64,000 nt of DNA. Origin: Comamonadaceae bacterium. Its GTDB lineage: Bacteria > Pseudomonadota > Gammaproteobacteria > Burkholderiales > Burkholderiaceae_C. The stretch lies in the NCBI GenBank assembly GCA_947476465.1, contig CANJQN010000004.1:62001-126000 (forward strand). The letters are read 5' to 3'. The notes beneath the pieces are model-generated. The model saw nothing but the letters and a program-made list of their open reading frames with translations, ran no database searches and was not told the origin of the DNA. The stretch's first letter is position 1; each line of letters starts with the position of its first letter. Shown in pieces: positions 1-7,557 of this stretch. Made by a program: the position numbers and the translations under genes.

Positions 1-1149
1 TTCAAAGAACTGCTGGCTCATGGCGATGTCATCGCCATGTTCAACCACCCGCAATATGAGCCGGTCGAGCCCGTCGGTATCTTCGTGCGCAAAGCTGTCG
101 GTCAGGATGGCCTTCCAGATCTGTGCCGTCGCGGGGCTCGGTGCCCGGCCCAGGAGGTCGTCGACCACGGTCTGACGCTGTGTTTTTCCCTTCGCGCCCT
201 GGTAGATCCGATCGCCCATTTCATCGATCAGGAGGCGCGCGAATGTCGCCCCCTGCTCACCCAATGATGCGCACCATTTGCAAAGGTGGGTCGCCACGTG
301 TTCGGACGCCGCCGGGCGGTACGCCGTCAACTGGCCGATGGCGCGGGTGGCGACCTCGAAGGCCGCAGGCGGCATATGGCGCAGGCTCGGGACGATCTCG
401 CCCAGTGCGTCGTACAGCTTGTCCAGGCCACCACGCTTCTTGGTAAAGGCCTGGCGCAGTGTCTGTGCCAGGGTTTGCGCGTCGATGGCGGGCTCGAAAT
501 CGCGCGCAGCTGCGTGGGCTGCCGCTTGCGCAGCCGCGTGCGCGGCAGAATGCTGCGCCGGGGCGCAGCTGCTGGACGAGCCGCCGTGCGGGGCACCGTC
601 CCAGCCGGGCGGCAGCCCCAGCAAACGCCGCACTTCGGCCACAGGCTGGCCGGCGTGCATGGGCACGGGCGTGGCCGTGGGCCGGGCGGCCTTGCGGCGT
701 TTGATGGGTTTGGCGGCCTTCGCCGGCTCGGTTTTTTCGCGTTCAACCTCGAAATTGGGGTCTTCGGATTTGCGGTCCTTGCGCTTGGGCGCGCGGGCGG
801 GCCGCGCGCTCGAACTCGATTTGATGTCCTCGCTGGCGCTGGGCGAGCTGTCCTCTTCGGCGGACGATCCGGCGTTCATCTCGGCGTAGTTGACGCGGGC
901 TTTGGCCCGCTTGTGGGACAGGATCGGGGTCTCGCCCGCTTCTTGCTCGCCGCGGCTGCGGACCCTGTCCCGCAATCTGGACCCGGCGACGCGCGCGGGC
1001 GACGGCTCGGCCTGCACATCGCCCGGCAGGGGCGCCGGCTGCTGACGCGGGCTGAGCGGCGGGGTCGGCGGGTGCTTGTTGTCCTTGCCATCAGGCAGGG
1101 GGGGGGTGCCGGTTTGGCCGAATTTAGGGCTGACGGGAGTGGTGTTCAT
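1..1149 (-). CDS. Effector-like hypothetical protein, C-terminus beyond window
   Basis: An open frame of 383 codons with no stop runs from an ATG at 1149 leftward off the edge, so the gene is partial at its 3' end. The first ~160 residues look disordered: rich in Pro, Ser, Lys and Glu, with basic clusters such as PKRKDRK and IKRRKAARP that resemble eukaryotic nuclear localisation signals. An Ala/His-rich stretch (AAHAAAQAAAHAAA) follows, then a mostly alpha-helical region from about residue 210. I do not recognise a catalytic domain. It is divergent from the formate dehydrogenase genes. The composition recalls type III effectors of plant-associated betaproteobacteria and the minus-strand gene at 10304-13018, but that is inference; no secretion genes are in the window. 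Confidence 0.7.
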   Translation of the reverse strand, partial: MNTTPVSPKFGQTGTPPLPDGKDNKHPPTPPLSPRQQPAPLPGDVQAEPSPARVAGSRLRDRVRSRGEQEAGETPILSHKRAKARVNYAEMNAGSSAEEDSSPSASEDIKSSSSARPARAPKRKDRKSEDPNFEVEREKTEPAKAAKPIKRRKAARPTATPVPMHAGQPVAEVRRLLGLPPGWDGAPHGGSSSSCAPAQHSAAHAAAQAAAHAAARDFEPAIDAQTLAQTLRQAFTKKRGGLDKLYDALGEIVPSLRHMPPAAFEVATRAIGQLTAYRPAASEHVATHLCKWCASLGEQGATFARLLIDEMGDRIYQGAKGKTQRQTVVDDLLGRAPSPATAQIWKAILTDSFAHEDTDGLDRLILRVVEHGDDIAMSQQFFE

Positions 1150-1311
1150 GGTGGGTCCGGACGAGGGCGCACGGCTTCGTGCTCGCCGCTTTGTACCCAG
1201 CCGGGCCTTCTCGTCGCTGCGCTTGGGCTGACGGCACTCACCGGGCAGGGAACTACGGCGCTGCGGGTAGCCGTGTCGCTAAACTGGCCGCCATTCAATG
1301 AAAGGCAGTGG

Positions 1312-3030
1312 ATGACGCAGACACCGGTGCGCTGGTTCCGTGGCGGCGAGCGGGCGGGGCGGCTCAAGGGCCGGCCGGTGGACGATGCTGCCCTGGCGGC
1401 GGTGCGCGACCTGATCGGCCCGCGCCCGGTGGAGGGCTATGCGCGAGACTTGCTCATCGAGCACCTGCACCGCATCAACGACCGCTACCACGGCCTGCAC
1501 GTGCAGCACCTGGCGGCCCTGGCCCAGGCTATGAACCTGCCGATGGCCGAGGTGTTCGAGGTGGCGAGCTTTTATCACCACTTCGACATCCTGCGCGGGG
1601 ACGAAGCCGGGGCGGCCCTCACGGTGCGGGTCTGCGAAGGCCTGCCCTGCGAGATGGCGGGCGCGCGGGGTTTGCTGGAGCGCCTGCCCGCGCTGCTCGG
1701 GCCGGGTGTGAAGTTGGTGGCCGCGCCCTGCATCGGGCGCTGCGAGCAGGCGCCCGCGGCGCTGGTGGGGCAGATCGCGTGCGGGCATGCCACCGCACAG
1801 GACATCGCCCGGGCCGCAACCCGTCAGGTGACGCCACAGGCCGCGACATCGCCGCCTGACTTGGCGCAAGCCGAGGGCGCGCCCCTGCGCTACGCCGACT
1901 ACCGCGCCAGCGGCGGCTACGCGCTGGCCGCCGCACTGGCCCGTGGCGAGCGCGATGCGCAAGCCATCATCACGACGCTCGAACACGCCGGCCTGCGCGG
2001 CCTGGGCGGCGCGGGCTTTCCGGCGGGGCGCAAGTGGCGCATCGTGCGCGAGCAGCCGGCGCCGCGCCTGATGGCAGTGAACATCGACGAGGGCGAGCCC
2101 GGCACCTTCAAGGACCGGTATTACCTGGAGCGCGATCCGCACCGCTTTCTGGAAGGCATGCTGATCGCGGCAAGGGTGGTCGGCTGCCAGGCCGTCTACA
2201 TCTACCTGCGCGATGAATACCATGATTGCCGCGCCTTGCTTGAAGCCGAGATCGCCGCGCTGCAGGCCGATCCGCCCTTCGATCTGCCAGCGATCCACCT
2301 GCGGCGTGGCGCAGGCGCCTACATCTGCGGCGAAGAGTCGGCCATGATCGAGAGCATCGAAGGCAAGCGCGGCCAGCCGCGCCTTCGGCCACCCTACATC
2401 GCGCAGGTGGGGCTGTTCGGGCGGCCCACGCTGGAGCACAACTTCGAGACCTTGTACTGGGTGCGCGAGCTGGTGGAAAAAGGCCCCGAGTGGTTCGCGT
2501 CGCAGGGCCGGCATGGCCGTCAAGGCCTGCGCAGCTTCAGCGTGAGCGGCCGCGTACGCGAGCCGGGCGTCAAGCTGGCGCCGGCCGGCATCACCCTGCG
2601 CGAGCTGGTGGACGAGTATTGCGGCGGCATGGCCGACGGGCATGCGTTGTATGCCTACCTGCCGGGCGGCGCGTCCGGCGGCATCTTGCCGGCGAGACTG
2701 GCCGATGTGCCGCTGGATTTCGACACCTTGCAGCCGCACGGCTGCTTCATCGGCTCGGCCGCTGTCATCGTGCTCGGCCAGCATGACAAGGCGCGCGACG
2801 CGGCCTTGAACGTGATGCGTTTTTTTGCGCACGAAAGCTGCGGCCAGTGCACGCCCTGCCGGGTGGGCACCGACAAGGCGGCCCAGTTGATGCAGGCTCC
2901 CCGCTGGGACCAGCCCACGCTGGACGACCTGGCCCAGGTGATGGCCGACGCCAGCATCTGCGGTCTGGGCCAGGCCGCGCCCAACCCCATTGTTTGCGTG
3001 CAGCAATACTTTGCCCATGAAATCGCCTGA
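1312..3030 (+). CDS. fdsB: NAD-dependent formate dehydrogenase, fused gamma-beta subunit
   Basis: Diaphorase part of a soluble formate dehydrogenase that passes electrons from the FdsA subunit to NAD+. The 572-residue protein fuses a NuoE/FdsG-like thioredoxin-fold [2Fe-2S] domain (residues ~1-165; cysteine pairs in CEGLPC near 107 and CIGRC near 139) to a NuoF/FdsB-like domain. The latter shows the FMN/NADH glycine-rich GLGGAGFPAGRKW near 231, ICGEES near 338 and a [4Fe-4S] site CGQCTPC (C510, C513, C516) plus C550. In Cupriavidus fdsG and fdsB are separate genes; the fusion is the notable variant. The frame is open far upstream, but homology begins at the ATG at 1312, which is preceded by a weak AAAGG. 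It overlaps fdsA by 14 bases, indicating translational coupling. Confidence 0.92.
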   Translation: MTQTPVRWFRGGERAGRLKGRPVDDAALAAVRDLIGPRPVEGYARDLLIEHLHRINDRYHGLHVQHLAALAQAMNLPMAEVFEVASFYHHFDILRGDEAGAALTVRVCEGLPCEMAGARGLLERLPALLGPGVKLVAAPCIGRCEQAPAALVGQIACGHATAQDIARAATRQVTPQAATSPPDLAQAEGAPLRYADYRASGGYALAAALARGERDAQAIITTLEHAGLRGLGGAGFPAGRKWRIVREQPAPRLMAVNIDEGEPGTFKDRYYLERDPHRFLEGMLIAARVVGCQAVYIYLRDEYHDCRALLEAEIAALQADPPFDLPAIHLRRGAGAYICGEESAMIESIEGKRGQPRLRPPYIAQVGLFGRPTLEHNFETLYWVRELVEKGPEWFASQGRHGRQGLRSFSVSGRVREPGVKLAPAGITLRELVDEYCGGMADGHALYAYLPGGASGGILPARLADVPLDFDTLQPHGCFIGSAAVIVLGQHDKARDAALNVMRFFAHESCGQCTPCRVGTDKAAQLMQAPRWDQPTLDDLAQVMADASICGLGQAAPNPIVCVQQYFAHEIA

Positions 3031-6000
3031 CCTGCCCCTCGTGTCCTTTCGCCTGGACGGCCAGGACGTGCAGGCCGTGCAGGGCGAAAGCATCCTGCAG
3101 GCGGCGCGCCGCGTGGGCGTGGAGATTCCGACTCTTTGCTACAGCGAGAGCCTGCGCCCCGACGGCAACTGCCGCGCCTGCGTGGTCGAAATCGAAGGCG
3201 AGCGCGTGCTCGCGCCCAGTTGCTGCCGCGCGGTAACGCCGGGCATGGAGGTGCGGGCGCGCAGCGAGCGTGCCGTCAAGAGCCAGAAGATGGTGCTGGA
3301 GCTGCTGCTGTCGGACATGCCGGAGCGGGGGTACAAGTGGAATAGCGCGCCCACTCACGCCGTTCGCCCTGAGGCCACCTACCCCGTTCGCCCTGAGCCA
3401 ACCCACTCCGTTCGCCCTGAGCCAACCCGCTCCGTTCGCCCTGAGCTTGTCGAAGGGCATTGGCCAGACCACCCCGCGGCTTCGACAGGCTCAGCCCGAA
3501 CGGAGATTGATCGCCCTGAGGCCACCTACCCCGTTCGCCCTGAGCCAACCCACTCCGTTCGCCCTGAGCTTGTCGAAGGGCATCCGCCAGACCGCGCAGG
3601 GGCTTCGACCGGCTCAGCCCGAACGGAAATTGATGGCGGAACTGAAATTGATGGAGAAACCGGTATGGAAGGGGCGCAAGCACGGCCCAAGCGGTCATCC
3701 CAACACGGCGAGCTCAGTCTTTGGGTCGACCGACTGGGCGTGACCGTCCGCCCCGAACTGCGGGCTCTGTCGCGCACGCAGCCCACGCCGGATCTCTCGC
3801 ACCCCGCCATGGCCGTCAACCTCGACGCCTGCATCCAGTGCACCCGCTGCGTGCGCGCTTGCCGCGAAGAGCAGGTCAACGGCGTCATCGGCTACGCCGG
3901 CCGCGGCGCCGCAAGCCACATCGTGTTCGACCTGTCGGACCCGATGGGCGAGAGCACCTGCGTGGCCTGCGGTGAGTGCGTGCAGGCCTGCCCCACGGGC
4001 GCGCTGATGCCCAAGACCCTCATCGGCTCGCAGGCGGTCGACCGCGAAGTGGCGTCGGTGTGCCCCTTCTGCGGCGTGGGCTGCCAGCTGACCTACAAGG
4101 TGCGGGGCAACCAGATCGTGGCGGTCGACGGCCGCGACGGCCCAGCCAACCACGGTCGCCTGTGCGTCAAGGGTCGCTTCGGTTTCGACTACGCGCACCA
4201 TCCCCACCGCCTGACCACACCGCTGATCCGCAAACCAGGTGCGCCCAAAGACGCCAACGTGCTGCGCGATCCGTCGCTGTGGCACGAGGTGTTCCGCGAA
4301 GCCACCTGGGACGAAGCACTTGACTTCGCCGCTGGCAAGCTCAGGCAGCTGCGTGACAGCCACGGCCCCAAGTCGCTGGCCGGCTTCGGCTCGGCCAAGG
4401 GCACCAACGAAGAGGCCTATCTGTTCCAGAAGCTGGTGCGAACCGGCTTCGGCAGCAACAACGTCGACCATTGCACACGCCTTTGCCATGCTTCCAGCGT
4501 GGCAGCGTTGCTCGAAGGCGTGGGCTCGGCGGCCGTGAGCAACCCGGTGGCCGACGTGGCGCACGCCGAGCTGGTGATCGTGATCGGCGCCAACCCCACC
4601 AGCAACCACCCGGTGGCGGCCACCTGGATGAAAAATGCCGCGCAGCGCGGCACGAAGATCGTGCTGGCCGATCCGCGCATCACCGACATCGGCCGCCATG
4701 CCTGGCGCACCCTGCAGTTCAAGGCCGACACCGACGTGGCCCTGCTCAACGCGATGATTCACACCATCATCGAAGAAGGGCTGGCCGACCGTGCCTTCGT
4801 CGAGGCGCGCACCAGCGGCTTCGATCTGCTGCGTGACACCGTGCGCGCCTTCAGCCCCGAGACCATGCAGGCCGTGTGCGGCGTGCCAGCCGAGCGCATC
4901 CGCGAGGTGGCGCGGGCGTTCGCCATCGCCAAGTCGGCCATGATCCTCTGGGGCATGGGCGTCAGCCAGCACGTGCACGGCACCGACAACGCCCGCTGCC
5001 TGATCGCGCTGTGCAGCGTGGCCGGCCAGATCGGCAAGCCCGGCAGCGGCCTGCACCCCCTGCGTGGCCAGAACAACGTGCAAGGCGCCAGCGACGCGGG
5101 GCTCATCCCCATGATGCTGCCCAACTACCAGCGCGTCGACAACAGCGCCGCCCACCAGTGGTTTGAAAACTTCTGGGGCACCAAGCTCGACGCGCAGCCG
5201 GGCTATACCGTGGTCGAGATCATGGACAAGGCGCTCGCGCCGCAGACTGACCCGCACAAGGTGCGCGGGATGTACATCATGGGCGAGAACCCGGCCATGA
5301 GCGACCCCGACCTCAACCACGCCCGCCAGGCGTTGGCCGCGCTGGAGCATCTGGTGGTGCAGGACATCTTCATGACCGAGACCGCCTGGCTGGCCGACGT
5401 GGTGCTGCCTGCCACTGCCTGGCCCGAGAAGACCGGCACCGTCACCAACACCGACCGCATGGTGCAGCTGGGCCGCCAGGCCATCGAGCCGCCCGGCGAT
5501 GCCCGGCCCGATCTGTGGCTGATCCAGCAGATGGCGCTGCGCATGGGCCTGGCCTGGCGCTACGAAGGCGAACACGACGGCGTGGCCGCCGTCTACGAGG
5601 AGATGCGCCAGGCCATGCACGGCGCCATTGCGGGCATTAGCTGGGATCGCTTGCAACGCGAGGGCTGCGTCACCTATCCTTGTCTGTCCGAGGACGACCC
5701 GGGCCAGCCCATTGTGTTCACCGAGCATTTCCCCACCGCAGACGGCCGTGTGCACCTGGTGCCCGCGCAGCTCTTGCCGGCCGCCGAGCGGCCCGATGCG
5801 CAGTACCCGATGGTGCTGATCACCGGCCGCCAGCTCGAGCACTGGCACACCGGCAGCATGACCCGCCGCAGCGAGGTACTGGACGCGCTCGAACCGGTGG
5901 CCACCGCCTCGGTCAACAGCCGCGAGCTCGCGCGCCTGGGCCGCGCGCCGGGCGAGATGGTCACGCTCACATCGCGCCGGGGCCAAGTGCAATGCCAGCT

Positions 6001-6145
6001 GAGGCGCGACGACGGCACGCCCGACGGCACCGTGTTCATGCCCTTCGCCTTTGCCGAAGCGGCGGCCAACCTGCTGACCAACGCGGCGCTGGACCCCTTC
6101 GGCAAGATCCCTGAGTTCAAGTACTGCGCTGTGAGGTTGGAGTGA
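3017..6145 (+). CDS. fdsA: NAD-dependent formate dehydrogenase, alpha (catalytic) subunit
   Basis: Catalytic molybdenum subunit that oxidises formate to CO2. Domains in order: N-terminal [2Fe-2S] ferredoxin (residues ~5-85, Cys set from LCYSE to SCCR), two [4Fe-4S] motifs (CIQCTRCVRAC and CVACGECVQAC), a further cluster (CPFCGVGC), then the bis-MGD oxidoreductase core and its C-terminal dinucleotide-binding domain. The likely Mo-ligating cysteine is C490 in RLCHAS, so this is a cysteine, not selenocysteine, enzyme. The 1042 residues exceed the usual ~960 because roughly residues 113-230 (about 3353-3702) are an in-frame insertion of palindromic repeats. The ATG at 3017 is preferred over an upstream TTG at 2990. 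No fdsD follows; a dispersed repeat begins at its stop codon. Confidence 0.95.
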   Translation: MKSPDLPLVSFRLDGQDVQAVQGESILQAARRVGVEIPTLCYSESLRPDGNCRACVVEIEGERVLAPSCCRAVTPGMEVRARSERAVKSQKMVLELLLSDMPERGYKWNSAPTHAVRPEATYPVRPEPTHSVRPEPTRSVRPELVEGHWPDHPAASTGSARTEIDRPEATYPVRPEPTHSVRPELVEGHPPDRAGASTGSARTEIDGGTEIDGETGMEGAQARPKRSSQHGELSLWVDRLGVTVRPELRALSRTQPTPDLSHPAMAVNLDACIQCTRCVRACREEQVNGVIGYAGRGAASHIVFDLSDPMGESTCVACGECVQACPTGALMPKTLIGSQAVDREVASVCPFCGVGCQLTYKVRGNQIVAVDGRDGPANHGRLCVKGRFGFDYAHHPHRLTTPLIRKPGAPKDANVLRDPSLWHEVFREATWDEALDFAAGKLRQLRDSHGPKSLAGFGSAKGTNEEAYLFQKLVRTGFGSNNVDHCTRLCHASSVAALLEGVGSAAVSNPVADVAHAELVIVIGANPTSNHPVAATWMKNAAQRGTKIVLADPRITDIGRHAWRTLQFKADTDVALLNAMIHTIIEEGLADRAFVEARTSGFDLLRDTVRAFSPETMQAVCGVPAERIREVARAFAIAKSAMILWGMGVSQHVHGTDNARCLIALCSVAGQIGKPGSGLHPLRGQNNVQGASDAGLIPMMLPNYQRVDNSAAHQWFENFWGTKLDAQPGYTVVEIMDKALAPQTDPHKVRGMYIMGENPAMSDPDLNHARQALAALEHLVVQDIFMTETAWLADVVLPATAWPEKTGTVTNTDRMVQLGRQAIEPPGDARPDLWLIQQMALRMGLAWRYEGEHDGVAAVYEEMRQAMHGAIAGISWDRLQREGCVTYPCLSEDDPGQPIVFTEHFPTADGRVHLVPAQLLPAAERPDAQYPMVLITGRQLEHWHTGSMTRRSEVLDALEPVATASVNSRELARLGRAPGEMVTLTSRRGQVQCQLRRDDGTPDGTVFMPFAFAEAAANLLTNAALDPFGKIPEFKYCAVRLE
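3353..3650 (+). repeat. In-frame palindromic repeat array inside fdsA
   Basis: Many copies of TTCGCCCTGAG and the palindromic pair GAGCTTGTCGAAGGGC / GCTTCGACAGGCTCAGC lie here in tandem. Two larger units (about 3365-3511 and 3512-3634) repeat the same arrangement, the second shorter by one sub-copy. The reading frame stays open and is translated as repeated VRPEPT / VRPELVEG / STGSARTEID peptides between the ferredoxin domain and the first [4Fe-4S] motif. This is a dispersed intergenic repeat in many proteobacteria (recalled knowledge); here it lies inside a gene. Confidence 0.9.
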
Positions 6146-6238
6146 AAGCCCACCCCCGAAGCGACTCACTGCGTGTAGCCGCCTCCCCCTCAAGGGGGCG
6201 CCACCAGCGGCCCGGCAAAGCCGGTTCCGCGGTGGCCC
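6144..6238 (+). repeat. Dispersed ~95-bp repeat (family R1), copy 1
   Basis: The repeat begins inside the fdsA stop codon (TGAAAGCCCAC...) and ends in a strong hairpin at about 6200-6236: outer arms GCCACC / GGTGGC and an inner CCGGC-AAA-GCCGG. There is no U-tract, so it is not a classic terminator. Near-identical copies occur at 37807-37900 (reverse) and 51588-51683 (forward), each directly after a stop codon and in the same orientation relative to the upstream gene. Confidence 0.85.
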
Positions 6239-6296
6239 GCGTATTCAATCACTGCTTCCATGCAGCGTGGGCGAATGATATGAGCGCAGCATCAAG

Positions 6297-6851
6297 ATGA
6301 GCGAACGGCCCAGCCTGCAGGTGGCGGTGGTGATGCGGCGTGTGGCGCAGGACAACCGCTGGCAAGCCTTTCGCTGGGAGTTGGCGGACGTGGTGCCCGA
6401 CGAACCCGCCTTCGGCACCGAAGCGCGCCTGTTGCGGCGCGATGAGCGCCAGCAGGATTGGCTGCACCCCGGCTTCACGGTGGAATTGTTTCGCGACGAT
6501 GCCGAGGGTTATTACCTCAACGCCACCGCGCCCGCGCCGGGTTGGTTCGTGTTGTGGCGCATGGAGGATGAGGCCACCATCGCCGACGAGCCGATCGCGC
6601 GGCCGGCGATTGTCACGCTGAGCTACCATGACGCCGGCCGCTGGCTCGACGCGCAAGAGACGGTCGAGACCGTGCCTGCGCCGGCCGAGGTGGTGACGTG
6701 GATGCGCGAGTTTGCGCAGGCTCACTATGAGCCCGAGCCCAAGCGGCGCAAGCGGCCGGAGAGCTTCCGGCCCTTGCAAGACCGCTTTGGCAACCCGGCC
6801 ACGGTGAGCACCGACAAGCGCCGGGGCGGGGGAGGGCCGGGCGATGGCTGA
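6297..6851 (+). CDS. DUF3305 formate dehydrogenase accessory protein
   Basis: A 184-residue protein matching the DUF3305 family, which occurs in formate dehydrogenase loci just before DUF3306, a multi-cluster ferredoxin and a TorD-like chaperone, exactly as here. The conserved core is the N-terminal 130 residues (VVMRRVAQDNRWQAFRWEL at the start, YYLNATAPAPGWFVLWRM in the middle). The C-terminal 45 residues are basic and low complexity. A role in assembly of, or electron transfer to, the membrane formate dehydrogenase is inferred from context only. Its end overlaps the start of the next gene by 8 bases, indicating one operon. Confidence 0.85.
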   Translation: MSERPSLQVAVVMRRVAQDNRWQAFRWELADVVPDEPAFGTEARLLRRDERQQDWLHPGFTVELFRDDAEGYYLNATAPAPGWFVLWRMEDEATIADEPIARPAIVTLSYHDAGRWLDAQETVETVPAPAEVVTWMREFAQAHYEPEPKRRKRPESFRPLQDRFGNPATVSTDKRRGGGGPGDG

Positions 6852-7557
6852 AGGCTTTCTGGGGCGGTGGTCGCGGCGCAAGCTGAGCGTGGAGGATTCC
6901 GGGGAGACCCCGCTCCTGGATCCCCGCCTGCGCGGGGATGACGGAAAGGATGTCATTCCAGCGAAGGCGGGAATCCAGGCCCCGGCCGAGCAAGGCGATG
7001 GCCCGTCGCGCACCGGCGAGACCGCGCGCCTGGATCCCCTGTCACCCCAGCGAAGGCAGGGGCTACGCGGGGATGACGCCGTGGGACGCCGGGATGACGC
7101 TGCTGGACGCGAGGACGCCCCACTCCCAAGCCTCGACGATGTCGCCGCCCTCACGCCCCAATCCGACTTCAGCCGCTTCGTGCGCAGCGAGGTCGACCCG
7201 CAGGTGCGCAACGCCGCGGTCAAGAAGCTGTTCGCCGATCCGCACTTCCAGATCATGGACGGCATGGACGTCTACATCGACGACTACTCCCTGCCCGACC
7301 CGATCCCCGAGCGCATGCTACGCACCCTGGCCAGCGCCGAGTTTCTCGGCCTGTTCCGCGAGCAGGAACGCGACGCCGCCGCCCCCGACCCCGATGCGCC
7401 AGTGGCAAGGGTCGATGCCGATGATGCGGCCGGCCAATCCGTGCCACAGTCCGAGGCACCCGAACCCGGTTCACCCCGCCAAGATGCCGACCCTGATCTG
7501 CGACTGCAACAAGACGATGCCCCTGGACCCCCAGGCCCTGGGCAAGGCCCTCGGTGA
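6844..7557 (+). CDS. DUF3306 formate dehydrogenase accessory protein
   Basis: A 237-residue DUF3306 protein. The family signature is present at both ends of the conserved part: FLGRWSRRKL at residues 5-14, and LPSLDDVAALTPQSDFSRFV followed by a VRNAAVKKLFADPHFQIMDG-type stretch from about residue 97. Between them, residues ~21-90 (6906-7113) are encoded by palindromic repeats of the GCGGGGATGACG family and read as PRLRGDD / VIPAKAGIQ, an in-frame insertion in a naturally variable linker. The last ~25 codons overlap the next gene by 74 bases in another frame. Function unknown; always genetically linked to formate dehydrogenase maturation. Confidence 0.85.
   Translation: MAEGFLGRWSRRKLSVEDSGETPLLDPRLRGDDGKDVIPAKAGIQAPAEQGDGPSRTGETARLDPLSPQRRQGLRGDDAVGRRDDAAGREDAPLPSLDDVAALTPQSDFSRFVRSEVDPQVRNAAVKKLFADPHFQIMDGMDVYIDDYSLPDPIPERMLRTLASAEFLGLFREQERDAAAPDPDAPVARVDADDAAGQSVPQSEAPEPGSPRQDADPDLRLQQDDAPGPPGPGQGPR
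6906..7113 (+). repeat. In-frame REP-like repeats (family R2) inside the DUF3306 gene
   Basis: Three or more copies of the palindromic motif CCCGCCTGCGCGGGGATGAC / TCATTCCAGCGAAGGCGGGA lie within the coding sequence without breaking it. The same family is found at 16458-16483, 31481-31648, 40836-40985, 41299-41397, 46510-46603 and 54600-54628, all between genes. Here it adds about 70 residues to the protein. Confidence 0.85.

Noticed and set aside
286..1311. N-terminal extension of the FdsGB frame by 342 codons
   Set aside because: The extension is antisense to the minus-strand effector-like gene and has no homology; FdsG similarity begins at the ATG at 1312.
3353..3650. CRISPR array in fdsA
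   Set aside because: The repeated units are palindromic, adjacent and lack unique spacers of constant length; they are translated dispersed repeats.
3695..6193. Long minus-strand frames opposite fdsA and (13545-16718) opposite fdhA
   Set aside because: Same artefact; both lie antisense to confidently assigned molybdoenzyme genes and have non-protein-like composition.
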